Shown here: positions 51,986 to 57,671 of the stretch, in pieces
Numbering within the stretch: the stretch's first letter is position 1
Layout of the letters: the number at the start of each line of letters is the position of its first letter
Origin: Paenibacillus mangrovi
Lineage (GTDB): Bacteria > Bacillota > Bacilli > Paenibacillales > Paenibacillaceae
Assembly (NCBI RefSeq): GCF_022898935.1
Contig: NZ_JALIRP010000019.1
Location: 1-57,671 of the forward strand
Reading direction: 5' to 3'
Length of the DNA stretch: 57,671 nt
The notes under the pieces: generated by a model
Databases searched by the model: none
What the model was told of the DNA's origin: nothing
The model's input: only the letters and a program-made list of their open reading frames with translations
Position numbers and translations under genes: made by a program

Positions 51986-52063
51986 CGGCTTCTGAAGATG
52001 CGGTCGTACTGGTTGCATTTCGTTGTGCAGTATTTTAGTGATAATAACGGCTGTTTTTTGGCA

Positions 52064-52094
52064 AAGGGCGGAGCTTGGCTCCGCCTTGATTTTG
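52064..52094 (+). terminator. Terminator behind rnr
   Basis: The stem aagggcggagc/gctccgcctt with a three-base loop is followed by gatttt. Confidence 0.75.
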
Positions 52095-52193
52095 CCCGAA
52101 TCAGTTGATACAATGGACTTCTGGGACGATGCGTCATGGTGATGCGGGTGACCGGAAGTCATGCTATTTTGTAATGGGTGAGGAGTGAAGGAC

Positions 52194-52676
52194 ATGGGTG
52201 GTAAGAAGAGTGACGGGAAGGTACTGGCCCAGAACAAGAAAGCTTCCCATGATTATTTCATCGAGGATACGTACGAAGCGGGCATGGTGCTGACTGGGAC
52301 CGAGATCAAGTCGATCCGAAACGGGAAGGCGAACATCGGCGACGCATTTGCCACGATCCGTAATGGGGAAATTCATATTCACAACATGCACATCAGCCCG
52401 TTCGAGCAGGGCAACCGGAGCAATCCGAGCGATCCTACCCGGACGCGCAAGCTGCTGATGCATAAGGAACAGATTCATAAGCTGCTGGGACAGTCCAAGC
52501 AGGAAGGTTTCTCAATTGTTCCGCTGAAGATTTATATCCGTAACGGCTATGCCAAGCTGCTGCTGGGCCTCGGGCGCGGTAAGAAGCAGTATGACAAGCG
52601 AGAATCCGCTGCGAAGCGCGATGCACAGCGTGATATCCAGCGCGCACTGCGCGAGAAACAGAAAATTGCGCGTTAA
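52194..52676 (+). CDS. smpB: SsrA-binding protein SmpB
   Basis: SmpB binds tmRNA and delivers it to stalled ribosomes. The 160 residues show ASHDYFIEDTYEAGMVLTGT, EIKSIRNGKANIGDAF, RTRKLLMHKEQI and the basic C-terminal tail (GKKQYDKRESAAKRDAQRDI) that enters the empty mRNA channel. ATG 52194 behind GAGGAGTGAAGG is preferred to the GTG at 52185. The tmRNA gene lies 238 bases downstream. Confidence 0.97.
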   Translation: MGGKKSDGKVLAQNKKASHDYFIEDTYEAGMVLTGTEIKSIRNGKANIGDAFATIRNGEIHIHNMHISPFEQGNRSNPSDPTRTRKLLMHKEQIHKLLGQSKQEGFSIVPLKIYIRNGYAKLLLGLGRGKKQYDKRESAAKRDAQRDIQRALREKQKIAR

Positions 52677-52731
52677 TAAGCTGTTATGCGAAAACTTAGC
52701 AAGTTTCACCTGTGTTTCCTTGCATCGTCTG

Positions 52732-52761
52732 TGTCATTTTGGCCGGATGATGTGATATAAT
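52732..52761 (+). promoter_or_regulatory. Candidate promoter of ssrA
   Basis: TGTCAT and TATAAT are separated by 18 bases and the -10 is extended (TGATATAAT). A primary transcript from about 52768 would need 5' trimming at 52915, as usual for pre-tmRNA. A second TATAAT immediately before the mature 5' end sits in the palindrome ccttataataagg. Confidence 0.5.
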
Positions 52762-52914
52762 AAGTAATGTAAGAGGCGAGGTTAACATTCGGTCTTTTAC
52801 ATGAGTCATGAATTTGCTTCTGATCATCCTTTCTTATGGAGGGAAAGGATGCGGAATAGATTGCTTCTTATGCTGCTGAGCAGCTCATCTAATCCGAAGA
52901 AGCCCTTATAATAA

Positions 52915-53278
52915 GGGGGCGTTCTTGGATTCGACGGGGATAGTTCGAGCATAGGTTGCGGGTAGTGGGGACGCGTCCACTTCATCAACGCTAAAGCCTA
53001 TTAAACGGCAAACAACAAAACAACTACGCTTTAGCAGCTTAATAACCTGTTAGCGTGCTCCTACCTAGCATCGCCCATGTGACTGGGCTAGGGGCTAACA
53101 AGTAGTGGGATACGCCGCTTCGGTCTCCGCCTGGGGTCGACGGAAGAAGATAATCAGGCTGACCCTTTTGAGATCCGGTGACGGGGAGCTTGATTGGGTG
53201 ACAACAAAACTGTCACTACACCCGTAGAAGCTTATGTGGCGTTGTCTTCGGACAGGGGTTCGACTCCCCTCGCCTCCA
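52915..53278 (+). ncRNA. ssrA: Transfer-messenger RNA (tmRNA)
   Basis: The 5' part (GGGGGCGTTCTTGGATTCGA) and 3' part (GGGGTTCGACTCCCCTCGCC) form the tRNA-like domain with a seven-pair acceptor stem. The tag reading frame begins at GGC 53007 and ends with TAATAA at 53040-53045, giving GKQQNNYALAA behind the charged alanine. The LAA end is the classical ClpXP degron. CCA is not encoded after A53278. tmRNA rescues stalled ribosomes with SmpB, encoded just upstream. Confidence 0.97.
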
Positions 53279-53283
53279 TCTAG

Positions 53284-53316
53284 AAAAACCCGACCTCGCG
53301 AGGTCGGGTTTTTCTC
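53284..53316. terminator. Terminator of ssrA, probably bidirectional
   Basis: The perfect stem aaaaacccgacctcg/cgaggtcgggttttt has A and T runs on opposite sides, so it can also end the convergent gene at 53336. Confidence 0.93.
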
Positions 53317-53335
53317 TGTGTAAAGAAGAAAAATC

Positions 53336-53731
53336 CTATTTTGCATTCTTATCTGGCTGATGTATACCAAAAATATTTCCTTCTGTGTCAATGTAATACC
53401 CTTGCCACGCCATTCCAGGCAGTGCATACTTTGGCAATGCGAGCTTGCCTCCAAGATTAATAATTTTTGTTTCAGTAGAATCGTAGTCTTCGACTCCCAT
53501 AGTACATGAATAACCATTCATAGCCTGACCAGGCTCTGGGGAAGCACCTTGACGTTGCATCAATGCCCCGTTGATTCCGAGTTCATTCGCATCGCCTGTC
53601 ACAGCTCCGAAATAGGGCATTCCAGCATAATCGCTCCAATCCTCAAATGTCCATCCAAATACCTCTCCATAAAATCTCTTAGCACGTTCCATGTCATCTA
53701 CATGAATTTCGAAATGAATTAATCTACCCAT
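53336..53731 (-). CDS. VOC-family (glyoxalase-like) protein
   Basis: This 131-residue protein has the paired beta-alpha-beta modules of the vicinal-oxygen-chelate fold. It begins GRLIHFEIHVDDMERAKRFY with FYGEVFGWTFEDW, and the second half ends YYIDTEGNIFGIHQP. AGGAGGTAATCAGG precedes the ATG. Metal ligands can be guessed (His6, Glu of the last strand), but the substrate is unknown; such proteins act as isomerases, dioxygenases or antibiotic-binding proteins. It lies between tmRNA and a copy of the tmRNA 3' region, so it may have come in by integration. Confidence 0.85.
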   Translation of the reverse strand: MGRLIHFEIHVDDMERAKRFYGEVFGWTFEDWSDYAGMPYFGAVTGDANELGINGALMQRQGASPEPGQAMNGYSCTMGVEDYDSTETKIINLGGKLALPKYALPGMAWQGYYIDTEGNIFGIHQPDKNAK

Positions 53732-53856
53732 CCTGATTACCTCCTACGTTTTGGTTTCCTAAATCTTTTACTATGCATTCTTTTTGATTCTCCTTCTTCA
53801 TTATTGTAATTATTGAAAAAATTATTCTAGAATCAGTAACGAAAATCTCCTTTGAC

Positions 53857-53875
53857 CTTATGTGGCGTTGTCTTC
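53857..53875 (+). repeat. Displaced copy of a tmRNA 3'-region segment (attachment-site remnant?)
   Basis: Nineteen bases are identical to 53231-53249 of ssrA (CTTATGTGGCGTTGTCTTC). After a three-base gap a further AGGGGTTC-like match follows. tmRNA genes are common integration sites whose 3' ends are duplicated on insertion. The two copies enclose the VOC gene. Confidence 0.7.
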
Positions 53876-53894
53876 AGGGGGTTCTTGCGACAAT

Positions 53895-53923
53895 TTGAAG
53901 AAAATTATTCGGTCATATATAAT
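53895..53923 (+). promoter_or_regulatory. marR promoter with overlapping operator-like sequence
   Basis: TTGAAG and TATAAT are separated by 17 bases. A degenerate version of the 20-base palindrome of the downstream repeats covers the -10 (ATTATTCGGTCATATATAAT, 53904-53923) and is followed by the same AAGGTTAC-AAC flank. The regulator probably controls its own gene. Confidence 0.6.
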
Positions 53924-53942
53924 AAGGTTACAAACAAATAAG

Positions 53943-54455
53943 ATGGTGGACAATATCGATATAAATAAAGAGAAAAATATTAATTTTAACCAAGAAAAAA
54001 TGTCGAAACAACATACTCAATTAGATACCCAATCGTTAACGACTCTTATTTTTCTCATGGAGAGTTCGCATGAAATATTTAAAGAAATAACTGTTCATCT
54101 TTCCAAATTTGGACTTTCAGTGGCGAAAGTAAAAGTACTACAGACACTTTTCAGTCAAGAAAAGCCAATGATGCCATCTGAATTAGCGAAAAATTCCGGT
54201 GTTTCGAGATCAACGATGACCGGAGTACTGGATGGTCTTGAACGTGACGGCTTTATCTATAAAGGAGAAGGGGATGATCGCAGAATTACCCTTATTTTTT
54301 TATCAGAGGCGGGAGTGAATCTAATGAATACACTGCAGCCTTATTATGCCGCCCTTGCTGACAAAATTACCAGTGAAGTAACAAAAGAGGAACAGGATTT
54401 ATTGGCTCAACTATTAGTGAAGTTAAAGCGCAGCTTAGAGGGACAGAAGGGTTAA
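53943..54455 (+). CDS. MarR-family transcriptional regulator
   Basis: This 170-residue reading from ATG 53943 contains a winged helix-turn-helix (about 80-140) with MMPSELAKNSGVSRSTMTGV, LDGLERDGFIYKGEGDDRR and the wing ITLIFLSEAG, flanked by the dimerisation helices of MarR proteins. ATG 54000 would give a more usual 151 residues; neither start has a good ribosome-binding site. It probably represses the dehydrogenase/isomerase genes downstream, because operator-like palindromes occur at both promoters. The ligand is unknown. Base composition is AT-rich compared with rnr and smpB. Confidence 0.88.
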   Translation: MVDNIDINKEKNINFNQEKMSKQHTQLDTQSLTTLIFLMESSHEIFKEITVHLSKFGLSVAKVKVLQTLFSQEKPMMPSELAKNSGVSRSTMTGVLDGLERDGFIYKGEGDDRRITLIFLSEAGVNLMNTLQPYYAALADKITSEVTKEEQDLLAQLLVKLKRSLEGQKG

Positions 54456-54467
54456 TTTTTTTCATGA

Positions 54468-54685
54468 ATAATTCGGTCCCGTATTATAAGGTTACGAACT
54501 TCATTTCACTGTCCTACACTTTTCTTGATTTTTGCTTAAGAACATAGAAGTCGTATTTTTTGCTTATATAGTACGGTTCCGTATTATCTGGTTACGAACT
54601 TTATTTCAGTCCTACAATTTTCAGCCTTTTGCTTAAGAATATAGAAGTCGTATTTTTTTGCTTATATAATACGGTCCCGTATTAT
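54468..54685 (+). repeat. About 100-bp tandem repeat carrying three MarR-type operators
   Basis: The core CGGTYCCGTATTAT begins at 54474, 54574 and 54672, periods of 100 and 98 bases. Each copy is the right part of a 20-base palindrome (consensus ATAATACGGNNCCGTATTAT at 54468, 54568 and 54666). Between cores the units share GGTTACGAACTT, TCCTACA, TTTTGCTTAAGAA and ATAGAAGTCGTATTTTTT. TAGAAG and TATAGT or TATAAT (54567, 54665) form possible promoters in units 2 and 3, with operators over the -10. The rest of the spacer 54456-54852 shows only an unsupported short reading frame at 54737. Confidence 0.85.
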
Positions 54686-54852
54686 CGTGTTGCAGATTGT
54701 GGGTAAATTCCTTCCGCTGTCGTAGCGTTGACTAAAATGAAAGGAGGTGGTAGGAAAATAAATCATCGTAGTTATAAAGTGGCTTATGATTTTTGAATTT
54801 ACTCGACGCTATATTTAAATGGAAAAAATATGACAGCAGAGGAGTGACAAGC

Positions 54853-55605
54853 ATGGGACGTCTAGAAAATAAAGTTGCAATCATTACGGGTTCTGCCGGA
54901 GGGCAAGGAAAAGCTGAGGCGATTCTTTTCGCAAAAGAAGGAGCCAAAGTAGTCGTAACAGATGTGCAGGAAGACAAAGTAAATCAAGTCGTAGCTATCA
55001 TCAAGGAAAATGGTGGGGATGCAATTGGCTTTTACCATAACGTGGCATCCGAAGATAACTGGATTCAAGTGGTAAAAGATACGGTTAAAGCATTTGGTAA
55101 AGTGGACGTTCTCGTGAACAACGCGGGTGTTACCAGTAATATACCGCTTATTGATACACCACTTGAACAATGGAACAAAGTGATGGACATCAACTTAACA
55201 GGCACTTTTCTTGGCATGAAACATGTGATTCCAGTAATGCTGGAAAATGGGGGTGGTTCCATTGTTAACATTTCATCCATTGCTGGATTAACTGGCGGCA
55301 GTGGAGCCGGTGCCTATACAGCTTCAAAAGGAGCAATTCGACTTTTCACAAAGGCGGCAGCTGTTGATTATGCCAAACAAAATATCCGAGTGAACTCCGT
55401 TCATCCGGGCTATATTGAAACACCGATGACAGAGACATTCTTTTCGAATAAGCAGATGTTGAACTGGTTTAAGGCAGCTACGCCTCTTCCATACCTCGGG
55501 AAACCGGAAGACATTGCTGAAGGTGTCCTGTATCTTGCTTCAGATGAATCTAAATTTGTAACAGGCATTGAACTCCCGATTGATGGAGGTTATTCAGCAC
55601 AATAG
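54853..55605 (+). CDS. Short-chain dehydrogenase, hydroxysteroid-dehydrogenase-like
   Basis: This 250-residue classical SDR has cofactor loop TGSAGGQG (12-19), Asp37 at the end of the second strand (favouring NAD over NADP), NNAG (89-92) and catalytic Asn114, Ser142, Tyr155 and Lys159. The sequence NLTGTFLGMKHVIPVM...GGGSIVNISSIAGL with VNSVHPGYIETPMTE resembles bacterial 3-alpha/20-beta-hydroxysteroid dehydrogenases, but SDR substrates are hard to predict. ATG 54853 lies behind GAGGAG. The isomerase-like gene follows after 76 bases and is probably cotranscribed from the operator-rich repeat region. Confidence 0.85.
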   Translation: MGRLENKVAIITGSAGGQGKAEAILFAKEGAKVVVTDVQEDKVNQVVAIIKENGGDAIGFYHNVASEDNWIQVVKDTVKAFGKVDVLVNNAGVTSNIPLIDTPLEQWNKVMDINLTGTFLGMKHVIPVMLENGGGSIVNISSIAGLTGGSGAGAYTASKGAIRLFTKAAAVDYAKQNIRVNSVHPGYIETPMTETFFSNKQMLNWFKAATPLPYLGKPEDIAEGVLYLASDESKFVTGIELPIDGGYSAQ

Positions 55606-55681
55606 GTAATTGGTGCTGAAAATCCAATCAAGGGAAACAGACAGTTTTACCTAAATTAAAATTGAGAAGGGAACGAATAAC

Positions 55682-56059
55682 ATGCCAACACAATCCGAAA
55701 TGAAAGCTGTAATGCAAAAATACCTTGACGCATTTAATGCCGAAGATGCTGATGCAGTCATTGCGCTCTATGCCGACAATGCGACGATCGAGGACCCAGT
55801 CGGTTCCCCAACGTTACAAGGCAAGGAGGCCATTGGCGCGTTCTATCGGCAGGTTATACCCATGGGAAGCAAACTTAAATTGGTTACCCCAATCCGCGGA
55901 TCCCATAGCAACTCGGCAGCGATGGCATTCGTGGTAGAAAGTGTCATGGACGGTAATCCGATCAATATCAATGTCATCGATGTCATGACGTTTGATGAAT
56001 CCGGCAAAATTACCAGCATGCGAGCATATTGGGGTAAGGAAGACTACAATATCTTGTAA
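55682..56059 (+). CDS. Delta5-3-ketosteroid-isomerase-like protein (NTF2/SnoaL fold)
   Basis: This 125-residue protein aligns closely with bacterial ketosteroid isomerase. Tyr14 (MQKYLDAFNAEDADAVIALY), Asp38 (NATIEDPVGS) and Asp100 (NVIDVMTFDESGKITSMRA) match the oxyanion-hole Tyr, the proton-shuttling Asp and the second oxyanion-hole Asp of the Comamonas enzyme (Tyr14, Asp38, Asp99). That enzyme moves a double bond next to a ketone. Next to an SDR it could complete oxidation of a 3-hydroxy-Delta5 compound to a conjugated ketone. Conservation of all three residues argues against a generic SnoaL-like role; the real substrate is unknown. AGAAGGGAACG precedes the ATG. Confidence 0.82.
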   Translation: MPTQSEMKAVMQKYLDAFNAEDADAVIALYADNATIEDPVGSPTLQGKEAIGAFYRQVIPMGSKLKLVTPIRGSHSNSAAMAFVVESVMDGNPININVIDVMTFDESGKITSMRAYWGKEDYNIL

Positions 56060-56121
56060 CTCCAATGATAACGTGCTGACATAATTGCACATTGATTATC
56101 CTAAAATTCCAGAAAAACTCC

Positions 56122-56164
56122 AAAAGGGGACAGGCGTGTATTTCATGGCCATGTCCCTTTTTTT
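56122..56164 (+). terminator. Terminator of the dehydrogenase/isomerase operon
   Basis: The arms aaaggggaca and tgtcccttt enclose a 19-base loop and are followed by T. Confidence 0.8.
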
Positions 56165-56349
56165 GAGAAACGTATGCCGCACCGAAGGTAACTGTTCGCA
56201 ATCATAGGTCGGACACTGCATTGATCAATTTATAGTCAATCTATTAAACTTCTTCCTGTAGTATTGATTTCTGTAATCTACAGAAACAAAGGACGAAATG
56301 ACAGCTTGGAGGCTATGTTCAGGACTGTTAAACATGAGGTCTTTGACAA

Positions 56350-56379
56350 TTGGCTTTTTGGATCCAGCTGTGTTATAAT
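56350..56379 (+). promoter_or_regulatory. Promoter of the cold-shock gene
   Basis: TTGGCT and TATAAT are separated by 18 bases with an extended -10 (TGTTATAAT). A perfect TTGACA at 56343 is 25 bases away and too far for this -10. The leader would be about 130 bases, as usual for csp genes. Between 56165 and 56349 I see nothing. Confidence 0.65.
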
Positions 56380-56404
56380 GAAATTAAATATATAATTTGA
56401 AACT

Positions 56405-56467
56405 AATTCGCATATTGAAAAAAGTCTCATTTTATGATGGTGCTTTTTCCAATGTGTGAATTTTTTT
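56405..56467 (+). promoter_or_regulatory. Terminator-like hairpin inside the csp leader
   Basis: AATTCGCATATTG-AAAAA pairs with TTTTT-CAATGTGTGAATT (with G-U pairs) over a loop of about 20 bases and is followed by a run of T to 56467. It looks like an intrinsic terminator 50 bases before the csp start and may be a temperature-dependent attenuator. Confidence 0.55.
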
Positions 56468-56517
56468 GTATAAATGGAAAATGATCATGTTAAAATTTAT
56501 TTGTGGAGGTAATACAA

Positions 56518-56721
56518 ATGCAAACAGGTACAGTAAAATGGTTTAATAGTGAAAAGGGCTTCGGATTTATTGAAGCCGAAGGCGGCAACGATGTTTTCGT
56601 TCATTTCAGTGCGATTCAGAGCGATGGCTTCAAAACATTGGATGAAGGCCAACGAGTTCAGTTCAATGTGGTTCAAGGTAATCGTGGACCACAGGCTGAG
56701 AACGTGACAGTAATTTATTAA
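56518..56721 (+). CDS. Cold-shock protein, CspA/CspB family
   Basis: This 67-residue single cold-shock domain binds single-stranded nucleic acid. RNP1 (KGFGFIE) and RNP2 (VFVHFS) are complete, preceded by TGTVKWFNSEKG. ATG 56518 follows TGGAGGT; the in-frame ATG at 56503 overlaps this site. The long leader with a hairpin suggests post-transcriptional control. A terminator follows, then the cold-inducible ydjO-type gene. Confidence 0.96.
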   Translation: MQTGTVKWFNSEKGFGFIEAEGGNDVFVHFSAIQSDGFKTLDEGQRVQFNVVQGNRGPQAENVTVIY

Positions 56722-56729
56722 TTAAAAGC

Positions 56730-56766
56730 AAAGCTGCTCCTAACATGTAGGGAGCAGCTTTATTTT
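56730..56766 (+). terminator. Terminator behind csp
   Basis: The stem aaagctgctcc/ggagcagcttt with a nine-base loop is followed by atttttttc. Confidence 0.9.
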
Positions 56767-56816
56767 TTTCTTTGTTTCTTTTTTTAAGGAAATATACAAA
56801 GGAGGTAAAGAATGTA

Positions 56817-57047
56817 ATGTATAATACCTTTCGCAACAAGAAGTATGCAGAGGACCACCCCACTGAAAATACTCAAATCTGGTTGTGCACCAAAGAAAGA
56901 TGTAAGGGATGGATGCGGGATAACTTTGCATTTGAAAATAAACCAGTTTGTTGTTTGTGCTCATCACCAATGGTCAGTGACGTAAGGATGCTGCCGTTAC
57001 TTGTAAACTCGAATGACGATCTCAAAACGATCAAGAAAGACCGTTAG
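56817..57047 (+). CDS. YdjO-like cold-inducible small zinc-ribbon protein
   Basis: This 76-residue protein has two cysteine pairs, CTKERC and CCLC, around the segment KGWMRDNFAFENKPV, which matches the Bacillus YdjO family known as cold-inducible. The cysteines probably bind zinc. ATG 56817 lies ten bases behind AAAGGAGGT; an ATGTAA start-stop at 56812 overlaps the start. Its position behind csp supports a cold-response role. The molecular function is unknown. Confidence 0.8.
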   Translation: MYNTFRNKKYAEDHPTENTQIWLCTKERCKGWMRDNFAFENKPVCCLCSSPMVSDVRMLPLLVNSNDDLKTIKKDR

Positions 57048-57236
57048 AGCATCACGCGGCGCCGAATTGTGGATTTCCCGATCCACGGCTCGCTTCCATA
57101 CTCAGTACCAAAAAAGCGATACTTTCGGATTGCACCACGGTGCTTTCGTCTGTGTGAGATAAAGTATAATCTGAGATTGGGACCATTTAGAAATAGCTTA
57201 ATAAGCGAAAATAAGTAAATTGGAATACTTTACCTG

Positions 57237-57265
57237 TTGTAATCAGAGAGTCAGCGTGATATATT
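57237..57265 (+). promoter_or_regulatory. rRNA operon promoter P1 (candidate)
   Basis: TTGTAA and TATATT are separated by 17 bases. The region 57048-57236 before it contains only a small inverted repeat (gtggatttcccgatccac) and no gene. Confidence 0.55.
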
Positions 57266-57353
57266 ATTAATCCGGCCGCATGAAAGCCGGTGATTAAATG
57301 GTTGCTTGGTTATTAATAATTAAGGAACTAGTTCATATGGTATTATTTACAAG

Positions 57354-57382
57354 TGGTAATGGCAAGTGAAATATGATATATT
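57354..57382 (+). promoter_or_regulatory. rRNA operon promoter P2 (candidate)
   Basis: TGGTAA and TATATT are separated by 17 bases. The bases after the -10 (ATCCGGCC...TTGCTTG) repeat those after P1, so the two promoters look like a duplicated cassette about 117 bases apart. Confidence 0.5.
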
Positions 57383-57412
57383 AAATATCCGGCCACAACA
57401 TGGTCGAGAGAT

Positions 57413-57432
57413 TGCTTGATCTTTGAAAACTG
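57413..57432 (+). promoter_or_regulatory. rRNA leader boxA-like antitermination site
   Basis: The leader reads TGCTTGATCTTTGAAAACTG, close to the TGCTCTTTGAAAACT boxA that precedes Bacillus 16S genes and recruits Nus factors. Confidence 0.65.
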
Positions 57433-57550
57433 AACAACGAGTGAGATACAGACTTCAGCAATGAAGTCAAAACGCAAAGCAGTTCGGTCCCCCGAACTGT
57501 GGAGCGCAAATGAGATTTAAATCTCGTCAGATTCAAAATGAGTCACAAAC

Positions 57551-57671
57551 TTTCTTGGAGAGTTTGATCCTGGCTCAGGACGAACGCTGGCGGCGTGCCT
57601 AATACATGCAAGTCGAGCGGACTTGATGAGGAGCTTGCTCCTCTGATGGTTAGCGGCGGACGGGTGAGTAA
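57551..57671 (+). rRNA. 16S ribosomal RNA, 5' end (partial)
   Basis: TTTCTTGGAGAGTTTGATCC followed by the conserved TGGCTCAGGACGAACGCTGG is the start of 16S rRNA. The gene continues beyond the window. The mature 5' end is placed by comparison with Bacillus and may be off by a few bases. Confidence 0.97.

Noticed and set aside
52857..52880. An independent small RNA at the palindrome gctgctgagcagc before ssrA
   Set aside because: It lies in the predicted 5' leader of pre-tmRNA and has no separate promoter or terminator.
54468..54685. A CRISPR-like array at the repeats behind marR
   Set aside because: There are only two to three units of about 100 bases, with spacers that are themselves repeated and no cas genes nearby. 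The structure is a tandem promoter/operator duplication.
54737..54796. A 19-codon reading frame (MKGGGRKINHRSYKVAYDF) before the SDR gene
   Set aside because: It has no ribosome-binding site before its ATG, and its GGAGGTGG lies inside the frame. There is no evidence that it is translated.

Overview
The window looks like a chromosomal segment of a Bacillota bacterium of the Paenibacillaceae, most likely Paenibacillus. Four things suggest this. Its G+C content is moderate. The gene order resembles Bacillus at several loci (hprK-lgt-ppaX, rapZ-yvcK-whiA-HPr, cggR-gapA-pgk-tpiA-gpmI-eno, secG-rnr-smpB-ssrA). It has a short-form histidine pathway with HisZ and HisJ. CtsR-type and CggR-type operators sit in front of clpP and cggR. 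The genus is inferred from gene content, not from a search. The segment lies between two rRNA operons in the same orientation: it opens with the 3' end of a 23S gene followed by eight tRNAs, and closes with the promoters and first bases of a 16S gene.

Layout. 1-1200: 23S end and tRNA cluster. 1400-8640: PucR/CdaR-type regulator, MsmX-type sugar ABC ATPase, the HPr-kinase cluster hprK-lgt-ppaX with an acyltransferase, and a membrane acyltransferase. 8776-17464: a histidine operon hisZGDBHAFI-hisJ closed by a prs gene. 17777-20563: TPR/HTH protein and thioredoxin reductase. 20838-24301 (minus strand): ABC transporter plus two-component system resembling Bacillus yvfRSTU. 24528-29089: glucokinase, rapZ, yvcK, whiA and a Crh-like HPr. 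29231-31728: chemoreceptor and SIMPL protein. 31822-35863: spermidine/putrescine importer potABCD. 35952-38491: an unusual Zn/HTH-DUF2087-GIY-YIG-like fusion and an exported protein. 38604-39307 (minus strand): clpP under a CtsR box. 39387-39461: tRNA-Arg. 39671-47063: the glycolytic cggR operon. 47079-48525: an IS3-family element. 48705-53316: secG, rnr, smpB and tmRNA. 53336-56164: an AT-richer accessory stretch (VOC protein, MarR regulator, short-chain dehydrogenase, ketosteroid-isomerase-like enzyme). 56350-57047: cold-shock genes csp and ydjO.

How it fits together. HprK, PpaX, the HPr-like protein, glucokinase, MsmX, CggR and the triose-phosphate enzymes form a carbon-supply and carbon-sensing theme. 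The prs gene at the end of the his operon can supply the PRPP that HisG consumes. SmpB, tmRNA and RNase R are neighbours and act together in ribosome rescue and RNA decay; ClpP is the classical protease for tagged proteins.

The most novel part is 53.2-56.2 kb. A 19-base copy of the tmRNA 3' region marks what may be an old integration boundary. Just beyond it, a MarR-type gene and a hydroxysteroid-dehydrogenase-like plus ketosteroid-isomerase-like gene pair share a palindromic operator. That operator occurs once in the marR promoter and three times in about 100-bp tandem repeats in front of the enzyme genes. The isomerase keeps all three classical catalytic residues (Tyr14, Asp38 and the later Asp). 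A second clear observation is that the IS3 element has landed in the loop of the terminator hairpin behind eno, so the ancestral terminator can be rebuilt by removing the element.
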